From CAZOOK01 sp964581385 (lineage in GTDB: Bacteria; Pseudomonadota; Gammaproteobacteria; Nevskiales; Nevskiaceae), in NCBI GenBank assembly GCA_964581385.1, contig CAZOOK010000006.1, forward strand, positions 132,606 to 196,605: a DNA stretch of 64,000 nucleotides, written 5' to 3'. The position numbers were made by a program, and so were the translations under genes. This document shows, piece by piece, positions 1-8,471 of this stretch (positions are counted from its first letter, which is position 1; each line of letters begins with the position of its first letter). Under the pieces are notes generated by a model. That model did not search any database, was not told the DNA's origin, and saw nothing but the letters and a program-made list of their open reading frames with translations.

Positions 1-1
1 T

Positions 2-2908
2 TACGATGCCAATTTCCGCTTGCCGCACGAGATTGACGAATACGTTGGGAACACCGCGAGTGGCACGCCTGTGCGGAAAACCGTGTTTACGTATGATCCT
101 GCGACAGGAGGATTAACCCAGAAAACCGTCACCGATACAGCAACGAATCGCCAACGCACCTGGAAATACAAGGTCAACGGCTACGGTCAAACAACCCAGG
201 TCGACGGGCCGCGCAGCGATGTGGCCGACGTCACCAACATCAGCTACTGGCCGGTGGATACGAGCAACCCTACGGCGTCAGGTCAGATTTACCAGATCAC
301 GGATGCGTTGGGACATATCACCACATTCCAGACTTACGATTGGCTCGGAAGGCCCTTGAACATCCTTGACCCGAACAACATCTCCATCGGGTTAAGTTAT
401 TGGGGCGGTCCCGCAGAACGACTCTCCGGAACGATCGTGGCCGGCAACCAATCCACCAGCTATGACTTCAATCCCGAGGGCCAGTTGCAGACGGCAACGA
501 TGCCCAACGGCGCCTACCTTAACTGCACCTATAACGCCGCTCACCAGCTCACCGACGTTTACGACCAACTCAACGACCACATTCGCTACACCCCGGACGC
601 GATGGGCAACGATACCGAAACCGACGTCTATGATGCGGGTGGCGCTCAGGTGCGCTGGCACCAGAAGCATTACAACACGCTCAATCAGAAAGATCAGGAC
701 AAAGGGTACTATCCGGGTGAGCTGGCCCAGTATTACTACGACAACAATAACAATCAGAAGCAGATTACCGATCCGCTGGGCCATATCACGATATTCGGCT
801 ATGACGGGCTCAACCGGCGCTATCAGATCACCGATCCCAATACGAACAACACGACTTATGCGTTAAACGCGCTGGACCAGATCACCTCCGTCACCGATCC
901 CCGCACATTGGCGACGAATTACACCATCGACGCCTTGAATAATGTCAGCAAGATCGTCAGTCCTGACAGCGGGACGACCATGCAAACGCAGTTCGATGAT
1001 GCCGGCAATGTCATTTCTCGGACGGACGCCAATAACCACACGACGACCTATAAGTACGATGTGCTGAACCGGCTCATCTTGCTTACGCGTAGTGACAGCT
1101 CGACGGTCACCTATAACTACGACCAGGCCAATGACAACAAACACTACTATGGCATCGGCCGGCTGACGAGCTTCACCGATACGGGAAGCCCATCAGGCCC
1201 ATTAACTACCGTCAACCTCAGCTACGATATCTATGGGGACATCGCAGAACGCGATGTCACGGTTGGCGGCAATCCAACGCTGACGACCCAGTGGTCTTAC
1301 GATCCCTATGGGACCGGGGAACTTCAGTCCATCACACTGCCAACCGGCAACGTCATTGGCTACAACTGGAACGGTCCGCAGTTATCCAACATTACACTGA
1401 CGACGAAGGCCGGAGCCAAAACCACGCTGGTTTCCGGAATCGGCTACGAGCCCTTCGGCGGTCCGAGCAGCTGGACCTTCGCCAACGGCGAAGCCGACAC
1501 GCGCTTCTATGATATGGATGGCCGTATTTCGTCCGATCCGGTCGAATCGATCGGCTACGATGCCGCCGGCCGCGTCAACGGCTGGACGCTCGGCGGCTTC
1601 TACAACGGCAACACCACGTTCGGGTATCAGGACCCGATGGATTTCGTTGGCAGCCAGACCGATACGACGAATAACATCGCGTTGTCGTATACGAACGACG
1701 CCAACGGCAATCGCAGCAAGCAGACCGCGGCCGGAAAGCAGACGATCTATACGATCGATCCGAGCAGCAACCGCATCACCAAGAGCCGCAAGGGCATTGC
1801 CAGCCCCATCACCTACACACCGGATGCCGATGGCAGCATCACCGGTTACGGCGGTACCGCACTGACGTACGACACTAGTGAACGGCTGATCGGCTATGGC
1901 AGCACCGCCAGCTACGCCTATGACGGGCTTGGCACGCGGGTGGCGAAGACGGTCGGCTCAGCGGCGAGCACGCTGTTCAATTACGACGACCAGAAGCATC
2001 TGCTCGGCGAATACACCGCCGGCACCACCAACAAGCTCGTCGAAGAGACGGTCTACATGGGTGACGTCCCGGTCGCCGTCGTCAAGCCGCTGGCCACGTA
2101 CTACGTCCATGCCGACTACCGCAATGCGCCGCGGCAGATCGACAATCGCACCAAAGCGGTAGCCTGGGCTTGGTATCCGCAGCCTTACGGGGACAGCCTT
2201 CCCAACAACAATCCGGCCGGGCTCGGCGCGTTTGTCTACAACTTAAGATATCCAGGCCAGTATTACGACACCGAATCGGGTTTCATGCACAATGGTGCGC
2301 GTTATTATGATCCGGCTACCGGGCGCTACCTCCAATCTGATCCCTTGGGGATGGTAGCCGGCGTCAACACGTTTAGCTATGTCCTGAACCGGCCGCTCGA
2401 CCTCGTCGATCCGCTTGGGCTGTGCTCGAATGGCAGCGATAACAATTCCATGTCAGGTTTGATGATGGCGATCATTGCCATTCAAGGAATGGCGGAATCG
2501 ATTGCCGAAGGCGGCATGACTGGAGGAGCGGGAGAGGAGGAAGCTGTAGCGGAAGAGTTTGCCAACGAGGCAGAAACTATTCCTCTATATCGAGTGGTGG
2601 GGCCAGATGAACTTGTGAGTATTGAACAAAACGGAAGTTATACCCCTTCTCCTGGCGGGCTGGAATCAAAATACTTTTATCCAACCGCCGAACAGGCGGC
2701 TGCATTCGCTGCGAATCCGCTAAATTCTCAGTTCGGTCCATATACTTTGACTTCGACTGGGGTTCCGATATCTCTTATTAATCCGGAGAACGTCGTGAAT
2801 GTCGCTGGTGAAGGTCGGGTAATTACTATACCGAATGAACAGTTACCAAGCGTACCGCCGCCCAGTATCTCCAACTCCATTCCTCTACCAGTCGGTGGTC
2901 ACAATTAA
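2..2908 (+). CDS. RHS repeat polymorphic toxin, 3' part (5' end outside window)
   Basis: The frame is open to the first base, so the gene starts upstream; the TTG at 20 is not its start. About 790 residues are YD-type repeats (short Y-D-x-x-G-R units), which in this family build a shell around a toxin. The core ends near base 2415 with the typical motifs GRYLQSDPLG and DLVDPLGL. The last 160 or so residues differ: a short hydrophobic stretch, an acidic linker, then a domain beginning LYRVVGPDEL with KYFYPT and AEQAAAF. That domain looks like an ADP-ribosyltransferase-fold toxin tip, which is an inference from pattern only. Base composition becomes more AT-rich in the tip, as expected for an exchangeable module. 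The likely immunity gene begins 4 bases after the stop. Confidence 0.93.
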   Translation, partial: YDANFRLPHEIDEYVGNTASGTPVRKTVFTYDPATGGLTQKTVTDTATNRQRTWKYKVNGYGQTTQVDGPRSDVADVTNISYWPVDTSNPTASGQIYQITDALGHITTFQTYDWLGRPLNILDPNNISIGLSYWGGPAERLSGTIVAGNQSTSYDFNPEGQLQTATMPNGAYLNCTYNAAHQLTDVYDQLNDHIRYTPDAMGNDTETDVYDAGGAQVRWHQKHYNTLNQKDQDKGYYPGELAQYYYDNNNNQKQITDPLGHITIFGYDGLNRRYQITDPNTNNTTYALNALDQITSVTDPRTLATNYTIDALNNVSKIVSPDSGTTMQTQFDDAGNVISRTDANNHTTTYKYDVLNRLILLTRSDSSTVTYNYDQANDNKHYYGIGRLTSFTDTGSPSGPLTTVNLSYDIYGDIAERDVTVGGNPTLTTQWSYDPYGTGELQSITLPTGNVIGYNWNGPQLSNITLTTKAGAKTTLVSGIGYEPFGGPSSWTFANGEADTRFYDMDGRISSDPVESIGYDAAGRVNGWTLGGFYNGNTTFGYQDPMDFVGSQTDTTNNIALSYTNDANGNRSKQTAAGKQTIYTIDPSSNRITKSRKGIASPITYTPDADGSITGYGGTALTYDTSERLIGYGSTASYAYDGLGTRVAKTVGSAASTLFNYDDQKHLLGEYTAGTTNKLVEETVYMGDVPVAVVKPLATYYVHADYRNAPRQIDNRTKAVAWAWYPQPYGDSLPNNNPAGLGAFVYNLRYPGQYYDTESGFMHNGARYYDPATGRYLQSDPLGMVAGVNTFSYVLNRPLDLVDPLGLCSNGSDNNSMSGLMMAIIAIQGMAESIAEGGMTGGAGEEEAVAEEFANEAETIPLYRVVGPDELVSIEQNGSYTPSPGGLESKYFYPTAEQAAAFAANPLNSQFGPYTLTSTGVPISLINPENVVNVAGEGRVITIPNEQLPSVPPPSISNSIPLPVGGHN

Positions 2909-2912
2909 CACT

Positions 2913-3206
2913 ATGAAAAGCCTCATACCGCATTTCATGATCGACATAACGCTCTACCCCACTGAGCAAGGTGGCCGCCGTGATCCGATCGCACGTGAAG
3001 GTTTCGGTTGTCCCTGTAAGCTTCATAAGACGAGCGACACGATTGTAGATTGCCGTCTAATTTTGGACGGACAACAAGTGGCGCCAGGAGAAACTAAACG
3101 TATAGGTATCCGATTTTCGTCTGATGAGGTTGCTGCGCTTTTTCACTCTGCAGAAAAGTTTTATTTTTGGGACGGACGCATAATTGGTGAAGCAATGACG
3201 CAGTAG
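2913..3206 (+). CDS. Candidate immunity protein, EF-Tu domain III-like
   Basis: A 97-residue protein whose ATG lies 4 bases after the RHS stop, the usual place for an immunity gene. The pattern resembles the C-terminal beta-barrel (domain III) of EF-Tu. It has a strand followed by EQGGRRDPI (EF-Tu: DEGGRHTPF), a central V-x-PGE (EF-Tu: MVMPGD), and a final FxxWDGRIIGEA (EF-Tu: FAIREGGRTVGAG). No GTPase domain is present. Stand-alone proteins of this fold occur in bacteria, but their function is not established as far as I know. Position implies it neutralises the adjacent toxin tip. Whether the resemblance means the toxin acts on translation is speculation. Confidence 0.75.
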   Translation: MKSLIPHFMIDITLYPTEQGGRRDPIAREGFGCPCKLHKTSDTIVDCRLILDGQQVAPGETKRIGIRFSSDEVAALFHSAEKFYFWDGRIIGEAMTQ

Positions 3207-3464
3207 GAAACCACCCCGCCTATCGCGAGCACACCGACACAGGGCCGATGGCGTTTTCGCTTCATGTCGCGGAAATTACCGCGCGGCACACTGAAACCAT
3301 CGCGCCCGATATCGCCTGAGCGTATCGCCGTCGGTGCTGAAACCACTTTTCTCCGCCGGCTTCGCGCGAAGCCGCGCGCAGGAAATCGCTAGCGAAAATC
3401 CATAACAATGAGCGGAGATAGAATGGTCGTTATCTGAACTGCCCGAGACCATCATAAAGTGACC

Positions 3465-3824
3465 ATGAAACTAAATTCTGTCTGCTTTGCTATTTTCTGT
3501 TGGGCCATACCCTTAATTTCGACGGCGGCTTCGACCGCCCCTGTGAACTGCACCTCCGGGCCGGTGCGTAAGACTTACGGGGGCAGTCCGTGGCTCGTAT
3601 ACGGCTGTGACGACCGTATGACACTCGTTATCGTGTCAGCACCAGGAAGTCCCGCTACACCATTCATATTTTCCTTCGCCCAGACAAATGGGAAATATAA
3701 CCTTCGGGGAGAAGGAACGGGCCGCAAAAAACTGACAGACGCCGCCTTTGCGGATCTGCACGCGATGTCGCTGGACAGCATTAAATTATTGCTTGATCAA
3801 ACTCGTCCGACTGGAAGCCGTTAA
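3465..3824 (+). CDS. Small secreted protein of unknown function
   Basis: I chose the ATG at 3465; a GTG two codons earlier is also possible. The 119-residue product starts with a clear signal peptide (MKLNS, hydrophobic core to about residue 20, STAAS cleavage region) and has two cysteines in the mature part. A conserved-looking stretch is VVIVSAPGSPATPF-like, followed by GEGTGRKK. I recall similar short periplasmic proteins near RHS genes but cannot name a family. It lies between the RHS tip cassette and a fossil RHS core, so an immunity role against a periplasmic toxin is possible but unproven. Confidence 0.6.
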   Translation: MKLNSVCFAIFCWAIPLISTAASTAPVNCTSGPVRKTYGGSPWLVYGCDDRMTLVIVSAPGSPATPFIFSFAQTNGKYNLRGEGTGRKKLTDAAFADLHAMSLDSIKLLLDQTRPTGSR

Positions 3825-3865
3825 TTTTTTGATCTGCCCGCAGCGCAAGGAAGTAGCAAGAATGA

Positions 3866-3979
3866 GAGGGGCTTGGGGCGCCACATTACGACGCGGCCAC
3901 CGGATGTTATTTGCCGGTGGGGAGCGCAGCGGACATCAACACACGCAGCTATGTCAGCGGCAACCCGCTAAGCGTTTGA
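3866..3979 (+). pseudogene. Fossil of an RHS core C-terminus
   Basis: Frame 2 here reads APHYDAATGCYLPVG, then ADINTRSYVSGNPLSV and a stop. This lines up with the end of an RHS core (ARYYDPATGRYLQSDP, then xINTYSYVxNxPL). The same motifs occur intact in the RHS gene at about 2290-2420. The frame is closed upstream by a TGA at 3863, and no ATG leads into it. It marks where a displaced RHS 3' end once joined another toxin tip, and it explains the string of immunity-like genes downstream. Confidence 0.75.
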
Positions 3980-3996
3980 GCTTCCGAGGAGAAGGT

Positions 3997-4746
3997 ATGG
4001 TCAGGCTATTGAGACTCGCTGGGGCACTGATGCTCACAATGATGGCCGTTGTCGCTCCCGCTCATTCGGACGACGGAGGCAATGACAGAATCGTTCACGG
4101 CGACCTACAAATCGGATTCGGCGATCCGTCCCACTTCATCCTGATTAAGCCGAAGACTCCGATCTCGCAAAAAAAGTGGCCTCTATTCATTTTCATGCAC
4201 GGTCAGGGATGGTCCCCTGAGAACGTGCTGAGGACCAATTACGAACTCCTCACGCAACAGGACTTTAACATCGTGCTCCCGCAGGCTCCGACTCGCCAAG
4301 GTGACGGCTTCTCGTGGTACGACCGTCAAGACCGAAATCAGTTCGTTGCGGATCTAGGACAGGATGAAAAGTTCATCCAACGCATGATCGATAGGCTGAT
4401 TGAAACCGACAACGTCGATTCCTCAAAAATTGTCCTGTCCGGATTTTCGCAGGGAGGAAGGGTTGCCTTTTTTGTCGGATTCCGAAATCCAACGCTGTTC
4501 TCGGAAATCGCGCCCATCGCCGGTGGTTACGATTCCGACCTTCTTGACGGGCGCCTCGATGACCTGGGCATGCTCAGGATAAACATTTTCCATGGAACGA
4601 TGGATGACAGAAATTCATTTGAAGATATGAGGAAAACGTACATCAAGTTAAAACAAGCCGGCGCAAACGTCACATTGACTACGTACCCGTTAGGCCACAC
4701 GTATACAACAGAGATCCTCAATCGCGTACTTCGCAGCGTTGATTAG
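3997..4746 (+). CDS. Exported alpha/beta-hydrolase (phospholipase/carboxylesterase type)
   Basis: The 249-residue product starts at ATG 3997 behind AGGAGAAG; a longer upstream frame runs through the RHS fossil and was rejected. It has a signal peptide (residues 1-24), FIFMHGQG as the oxyanion-hole strand, and the nucleophile elbow GFSQGG with Ser151. Asp203 or Asp204 follows HGTMDD, and His234 sits in GHTY, completing a catalytic triad. The pattern fits the PF02230-type esterase superfamily (predicted serine esterases), acting in the periplasm or outside the cell. The substrate is unknown. Its position directly after an RHS fossil raises the possibility that it is cargo of the toxin locus, but it lacks the usual look of a tip domain. 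Confidence 0.75.
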   Translation: MVRLLRLAGALMLTMMAVVAPAHSDDGGNDRIVHGDLQIGFGDPSHFILIKPKTPISQKKWPLFIFMHGQGWSPENVLRTNYELLTQQDFNIVLPQAPTRQGDGFSWYDRQDRNQFVADLGQDEKFIQRMIDRLIETDNVDSSKIVLSGFSQGGRVAFFVGFRNPTLFSEIAPIAGGYDSDLLDGRLDDLGMLRINIFHGTMDDRNSFEDMRKTYIKLKQAGANVTLTTYPLGHTYTTEILNRVLRSVD

Positions 4747-4802
4747 CGTCTACACAGAAGATGCGGGTATACATTCGCTTGATGCCACGCCCTGGAAAAG
4801 CA

Positions 4803-5171
4803 ATGTATCAAAAGTCCATAGTGGCCCTTTGTTCTGGTCTATTTGTACCTGGGTGCGCCAGTCTCATTGGCACATTTGGCGGGCCAGAGCCTAATGGCCT
4901 TTTCGGAAGAGAACCGTACGTTGGAACCAAGGTAGACGCTGCCGGGGCCGTTACACTGCCAGCCTGCGCACTAGGCGCGAAATTGAAAAACTGTCCATCC
5001 TCTCGCGGCGTTATTCTGCTGTGGCTATTTCTCGTGATTGATCTTCCTCCGAGTGTTATCGCTGACACGGTCTTGTTGCCATACACTCTGTCGAGAGAAA
5101 ACTCTTCGGCGCCCGGCAATGCGCAGAATAAGGTCGATACAATTGATGATCAGCGGTCTGGGTCCAAATAA
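4803..5171 (+). CDS. YceK/YidQ-like lipoprotein
   Basis: A 122-residue protein starting at ATG 4803. It has a short hydrophobic leader ending in the lipobox VPGC, so it is a predicted lipoprotein. The centre has YVGTKVDA, and a hydrophobic segment LLWLFLVIDLPPSVIADTVLLPYTL-like carries the ID-x-P-x-S-x-x-x-D-T-x-x-L-P pattern typical of YceK/YidQ (PF07119, DUF1375). A lower-confidence alternative start is ATG 4761. The family has no firmly established function. It is followed 44 bases later by a small membrane-protein gene. Confidence 0.72.
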   Translation: MYQKSIVALCSGLFVPGCASLIGTFGGPEPNGLFGREPYVGTKVDAAGAVTLPACALGAKLKNCPSSRGVILLWLFLVIDLPPSVIADTVLLPYTLSRENSSAPGNAQNKVDTIDDQRSGSK

Positions 5172-5215
5172 ACTCGACATGACGCATTGAGATAGCTTGA
5201 TGAGGTAACACGTCA

Positions 5216-5515
5216 ATGCCGGAGCTGCTATTAAAGGCGCTGCTTTTGGCGGCCATACAACTTGTGATCGCTGCCGCATTAGTATGGACGGGCGCTCATA
5301 CTGGTAGCGTAAGATTTTGGGTCGTATTAAAAATCAGCTTTTTCGCCTCTCTCCTTTACCTTTTCAGGGGCAGTAGTTACCTGACTGGATCGAACTTCTG
5401 GTTTGAGGGTGAATGGGTCGACACACCAACGCCGTCGGTTATCTGGAAGCTTCTCGCGGTAATGCTTGGCATTATTGCTTTGGTGTGCTTCTTTGCAATT
5501 GGAAATGAAACGTGA
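5216..5515 (+). CDS. Small inner membrane protein, unknown
   Basis: A 99-residue protein starting at ATG 5216, about 9 bases after a TGAGGT element. There are three hydrophobic segments: residues 4-25, 33-50 and 76-95. Between the last two is a polar loop with FWFEGEW. I do not recognise the family. The arrangement of three membrane spans in under 100 residues resembles immunity proteins against membrane-acting or periplasmic toxins. It sits among other such small genes downstream of the RHS gene, but nothing else supports a role. Confidence 0.55.
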   Translation: MPELLLKALLLAAIQLVIAAALVWTGAHTGSVRFWVVLKISFFASLLYLFRGSSYLTGSNFWFEGEWVDTPTPSVIWKLLAVMLGIIALVCFFAIGNET

Positions 5516-5695
5516 GGGGTCAGGGCGCACATGGGTTCTCCTGCAATCCGATAAATCCAACATTCTTCATTTGATGCAGCGCGAAAAAGCGAGCGTTTGG
5601 CGTGTTGCACGTTGGTAGGAGGACTCGTGCTGTTCCGGTGATAGACATAGTGAATCTGATGCCGAGCTTAAAAATCATCGCCACGGAGCCACGCC

Positions 5696-6460
5696 TTATC
5701 CTTTGCTCGTGGCCGCGACCTGGCGTGCAACCATCTCATCGAAGAATCTGAGAACTTCTGACTGGTACTCGCCGTACACGCGGCGGAATAGGTCCAGCGG
5801 GTCCAGATCCAACGCCCGAGCCAACGGTTGGATCTTGTTGAGCGGTACGGCCGTGCGGCCGGTCTTCAGCATTGAAATCATGTTCGGCCGCTTGAACCCG
5901 CACATATCGGAAATCTCGTTCTGGCTGCGGTTGCAATTGTCGATTCGCTCTCTCAGAAATTCGGCGACTGTAGGCGTCGGTGGTAGCGGTGTACGCGCTT
6001 GCTCCTCGTGGGTTAGTTCCGCAGTGGTGGAGTGATCCGACGATCCAGATCGTGGCCGAGCAGCCCGAAGAGCGACCTTGATGGCGTCGATTTCGGCTTC
6101 ATCGAATTTTCTGTCACTTACGTCGTGTTCGACATCAAGTAACCTCTGAATTTCCGCGAAGACCAGATCCTGATCCACGAACCCTTTGGCATCAAATGGC
6201 CACTGTCCCCGCTCAAGACGGAGCAGCCAGGCTCTGTCGTCGTTTTGTTTTACGAAGGCCGTAGCAACCGTAACGGTCTGGCCGGCAAGTTCCGGCATTG
6301 CGATTGTGCCTTGCTGGATTTGGTAATCACGGGCATTTGAAATGACGCTCCATCCACGCACAGGATGCCGGTACAACGAATACCGTCGCAACTTCTGCAC
6401 GGAGGTGTCGGACGTGGGTTTACTGGAATTACGATTGTCGTTGGACGCATTGTTGCTCAT
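5696..6460 (-). CDS. XRE-family regulator with unknown N-terminal domain
   Basis: A 254-residue protein starting at ATG 6460 behind GGGAGT. The C-terminal third (about residues 165-250) is a helix-turn-helix domain: FLRERIDNCNRSQNEISDMCGF, then NMISMLKTGRTAVPLNKI and ARALDLDPLDLF, an XRE/Cro-type pattern. The N-terminal 110 residues contain WSVISNARDY and a WPFDAKGF region that I cannot assign. A polar linker (RPRSGSSDHS) joins the halves. It is transcribed against its neighbours and probably controls this or a nearby unit. Two direct repeats lie just upstream of its start. Confidence 0.7.
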   Translation of the reverse strand: MSNNASNDNRNSSKPTSDTSVQKLRRYSLYRHPVRGWSVISNARDYQIQQGTIAMPELAGQTVTVATAFVKQNDDRAWLLRLERGQWPFDAKGFVDQDLVFAEIQRLLDVEHDVSDRKFDEAEIDAIKVALRAARPRSGSSDHSTTAELTHEEQARTPLPPTPTVAEFLRERIDNCNRSQNEISDMCGFKRPNMISMLKTGRTAVPLNKIQPLARALDLDPLDLFRRVYGEYQSEVLRFFDEMVARQVAATSKG

Positions 6461-6510
6461 TTATCACTCCCGGTTCTGATCGAAAAGTCTCGCTCACGAG
6501 TTATTATTGC

Positions 6511-6538
6511 GTCGGAAGCGACTGACTTTTGTCGGAAG
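6511..6538. promoter_or_regulatory. Direct repeat, candidate operator of the XRE gene
   Basis: GTCGGAAG occurs at 6511-6518 and again at 6531-6538, exactly 20 bases apart (two helical turns). The pair is 51-78 bases before the start codon of the minus-strand XRE gene. Spacing and place suit a repressor-binding site; binding itself is inferred. Confidence 0.35.
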
Positions 6539-7182
6539 TCGCACTGAATATGCAGTTATCCTGAAAACAGCGGACCCAACAGCGGAAAATAGTTACTCCC
6601 AATGTCCCTTGAATGTCTCCGAATTTCGCTTGATTGAATCGGAAAATCGAGAGCAGGGGCAATCTGTGACATTCGGTGAAATATAGGCGCCATAAGATTT
6701 TCAGCGGTTCACTGCGATTCGTAGGCGGTGATTGGTCTGAGTACCAAGTTCCGCAGCTATCTGTAAGGATTAGAATAGCGGCAGTATGGTAATTAATTCT
6801 GCAAAACTACTCGGTTGCGTTGGGCAACGATGCCATCAGAAATCTCGACAATTGTGGCTCAAGGACGCAGTGACTGAATTCGTCATCGCGTGCAGCGTTC
6901 CGGGATCAGGTCAATGCGACACGTCGCACTGAGACAATCACCTGACTTGGATTTTTGCGACCAGTGGCGTCGAGGTGACTTTTTTGAATGTCAGTGGGGT
7001 GGTGCAAAATAGCTGCGCCGAAAGTAGTGTTCAGGTCGGCTGATGTTAACCACTGGGACCGGAGTTGAACGATGAAATCGAAAGCTGGCGCGTCTCTGTC
7101 GGCGCGGATGTGCTAAATAACTCGCGCCGATTCTCAATTGTGGTAATTGATGCTGCATCCTGCGGCCAAATTTGTAGGGCTT
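6539..7182. other. Intergenic stretch, no gene supported
   Basis: No open frame here has a convincing start, ribosome site or family match. Between 6920 and 7075 there are several short motifs of the kind CAGTGG/CCACTG (ACCAGTGGCG, TCAGTGGGG, CCACTGGGAC) and CACTGAGACAATCACCTGAC. These remind me of the terminal region of an IS21-type element, but no transposase gene is present. Confidence 0.3.
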
Positions 7183-7638
7183 ATGAATGTGTTACGCCTA
7201 GTCATCGTGGCTGCTCTTATGCTCGTGATGTCTGACTCCAATGCAAAGGTGTGCTCTCAAGCCGACGGGAGGAGTGCGGAAGATGCCGTTGATCATTTGA
7301 ATACCTGGTCAGATATACACGCGGCCTTTGTTCGTTATACGCCTCAGTGCGACGATGGAGCCGTTGCTGAAGGTTTCAGTGATCGGATTGTTCATTTGCT
7401 TGCTGTAAACTGGGCCGCGCTACCTGTATTGCACCGTTTAGTTAAGAATGACATCAGCTTCCGCCGCTTTATTTTCCGTCATATCGACCCATCTACAGAC
7501 ACTGATGAGCTGCGCGCGATCGCTAAGCAATCAACTTCGCAATGTACTGACAGCGTTCAAAAATTGTGCGCGCAACTTAACGAAGCTGCGTTAGCTGCGA
7601 TCAAAGAGGCAGAACAGTATGAGGCCGCGAAGCCTTAA
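7183..7638 (+). CDS. Small secreted protein, possible immunity protein
   Basis: A 151-residue protein. I prefer ATG 7183, preceded by TAGGG, over ATG 7150, which lacks a ribosome site. The N-terminus is a signal peptide (hydrophobic residues 4-16, cleavage near SNA). The mature part is mostly helical and holds four cysteines (KVCS, QCDD, QCTD, LCAQ) that could form two disulfides, fitting a periplasmic protein. The motif GFSDRIVHLLAVNWAALP and the FRRFIFRHID region look like a conserved family I have seen annotated only as hypothetical. Its context among RHS-linked genes suggests periplasmic immunity, but this is inference. Confidence 0.6.
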   Translation: MNVLRLVIVAALMLVMSDSNAKVCSQADGRSAEDAVDHLNTWSDIHAAFVRYTPQCDDGAVAEGFSDRIVHLLAVNWAALPVLHRLVKNDISFRRFIFRHIDPSTDTDELRAIAKQSTSQCTDSVQKLCAQLNEAALAAIKEAEQYEAAKP

Positions 7639-7784
7639 TAATTAGATCAAGTGGACAATTCTTCACACTTGGTCTTGCGCTGCCGCTGCAATCATCGGCG
7701 CAGTTTCATGCTCACGTTCATTTCAAAATTAGACGGCGCTGCGTCTATAATATGGCCGTCCTGCCGAGGACAAAATTGGGAGAA

Positions 7785-8020
7785 ATGCCATGTCATCCAA
7801 CAATTTCTGCTTTCGAGTCGACTAGCAAACGCCGAAAGGGTTTCCCGTCCGAACAGCGCGTAAAGAAGGGATATCGCGTCGTGCATGGATCTAAGGAGTT
7901 GATTCGAGAAACTCGGTCGCAACGATCCCTGTCCCTGTGGTTCCGCGAGGTTGTTTCAAGAACTGTTGCCTGCGCACAGGAAAGTTCGACGGTTCAGACC
8001 GTCACCACTATTCCAGATAA
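7785..8020 (+). pseudogene. SEC-C motif protein, broken by two frameshifts
   Basis: Three frames must be joined to read one short protein. Frame 0 from ATG 7785 gives GFPSEQRVKKGYRVVHGSKEL. A one-base gain near 7905 moves to frame 1, which reads EKLGRNDPCPCGSARLF. A one-base gain in the T run at 7954-7956 moves to frame 2, which reads FKNCCLRTGKFDGS and stops at 8020. Together these give a SEC-C zinc-binding motif (GRNDPCPCGS, then KNCC), as found at the SecA C-terminus and in many small proteins. Both breaks could be sequencing errors, but two in 60 bases suggest decay. It lies within the string of immunity-like genes. Confidence 0.6.
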
Positions 8021-8083
8021 GTATAAGGGGCGGCCAAAGGGCCGCTCCTTCCTGGTGGTTGAGTTCGTTGTGCATGAGCCGGT

Positions 8084-8383
8084 ATGAAACGCACGCTCTT
8101 CCCGACGATCTGGTTATTAGTAGTCGCCACTCTCGCAACAGGCATCTCCGCCATCTCAGGCTTAAAGTTCTGGTGGGCGTTTCTTATTGTTGCTGGGGCA
8201 ATCCTTATCAATGGTTGGGTGGCAACGCTGGAAGACGATCTGCCTGGCGGTTTCAACAATCCCGATGGGACGCAGACGCCAAGATATGCGGTTATAACAG
8301 GCTGGGTCGTTCGCGGACTTGCAGTCGTTCTCGCAATTTGTTGTTTCGTGGCTCTTGGTCTCTACTTCTTTGGTGCGCGATGA
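8084..8383 (+). CDS. Small membrane protein, likely accessory/immunity
   Basis: A 99-residue protein starting at ATG 8084. It has hydrophobic segments at residues 6-24, 28-46 and 73-96. The loop between the second and third spans reads NGWVATLEDDLPGGFNNPDGTQTP, which is acidic and glycine-rich and likely faces one side of the membrane. I recall similar proteins as unnamed membrane proteins in proteobacteria. It sits 64 bases after the SEC-C fossil and before the DUF4085 gene, so a role in the toxin-immunity region is plausible but unproven. Confidence 0.6.
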   Translation: MKRTLFPTIWLLVVATLATGISAISGLKFWWAFLIVAGAILINGWVATLEDDLPGGFNNPDGTQTPRYAVITGWVVRGLAVVLAICCFVALGLYFFGAR

Positions 8384-8471
8384 TATGCAAACGATCCAAT
8401 CCGTCATTGGCCTGGGCTCTGCGCCAGCGGCATTCGTCCGCTCAACTCGATATTTGGATTGACAGAGCACG

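Noticed and set aside
20..2908. TTG at position 20 as the true start of the RHS gene
   Set aside because: The frame is open to the window edge and already reads YD-type repeat, so the gene begins upstream.
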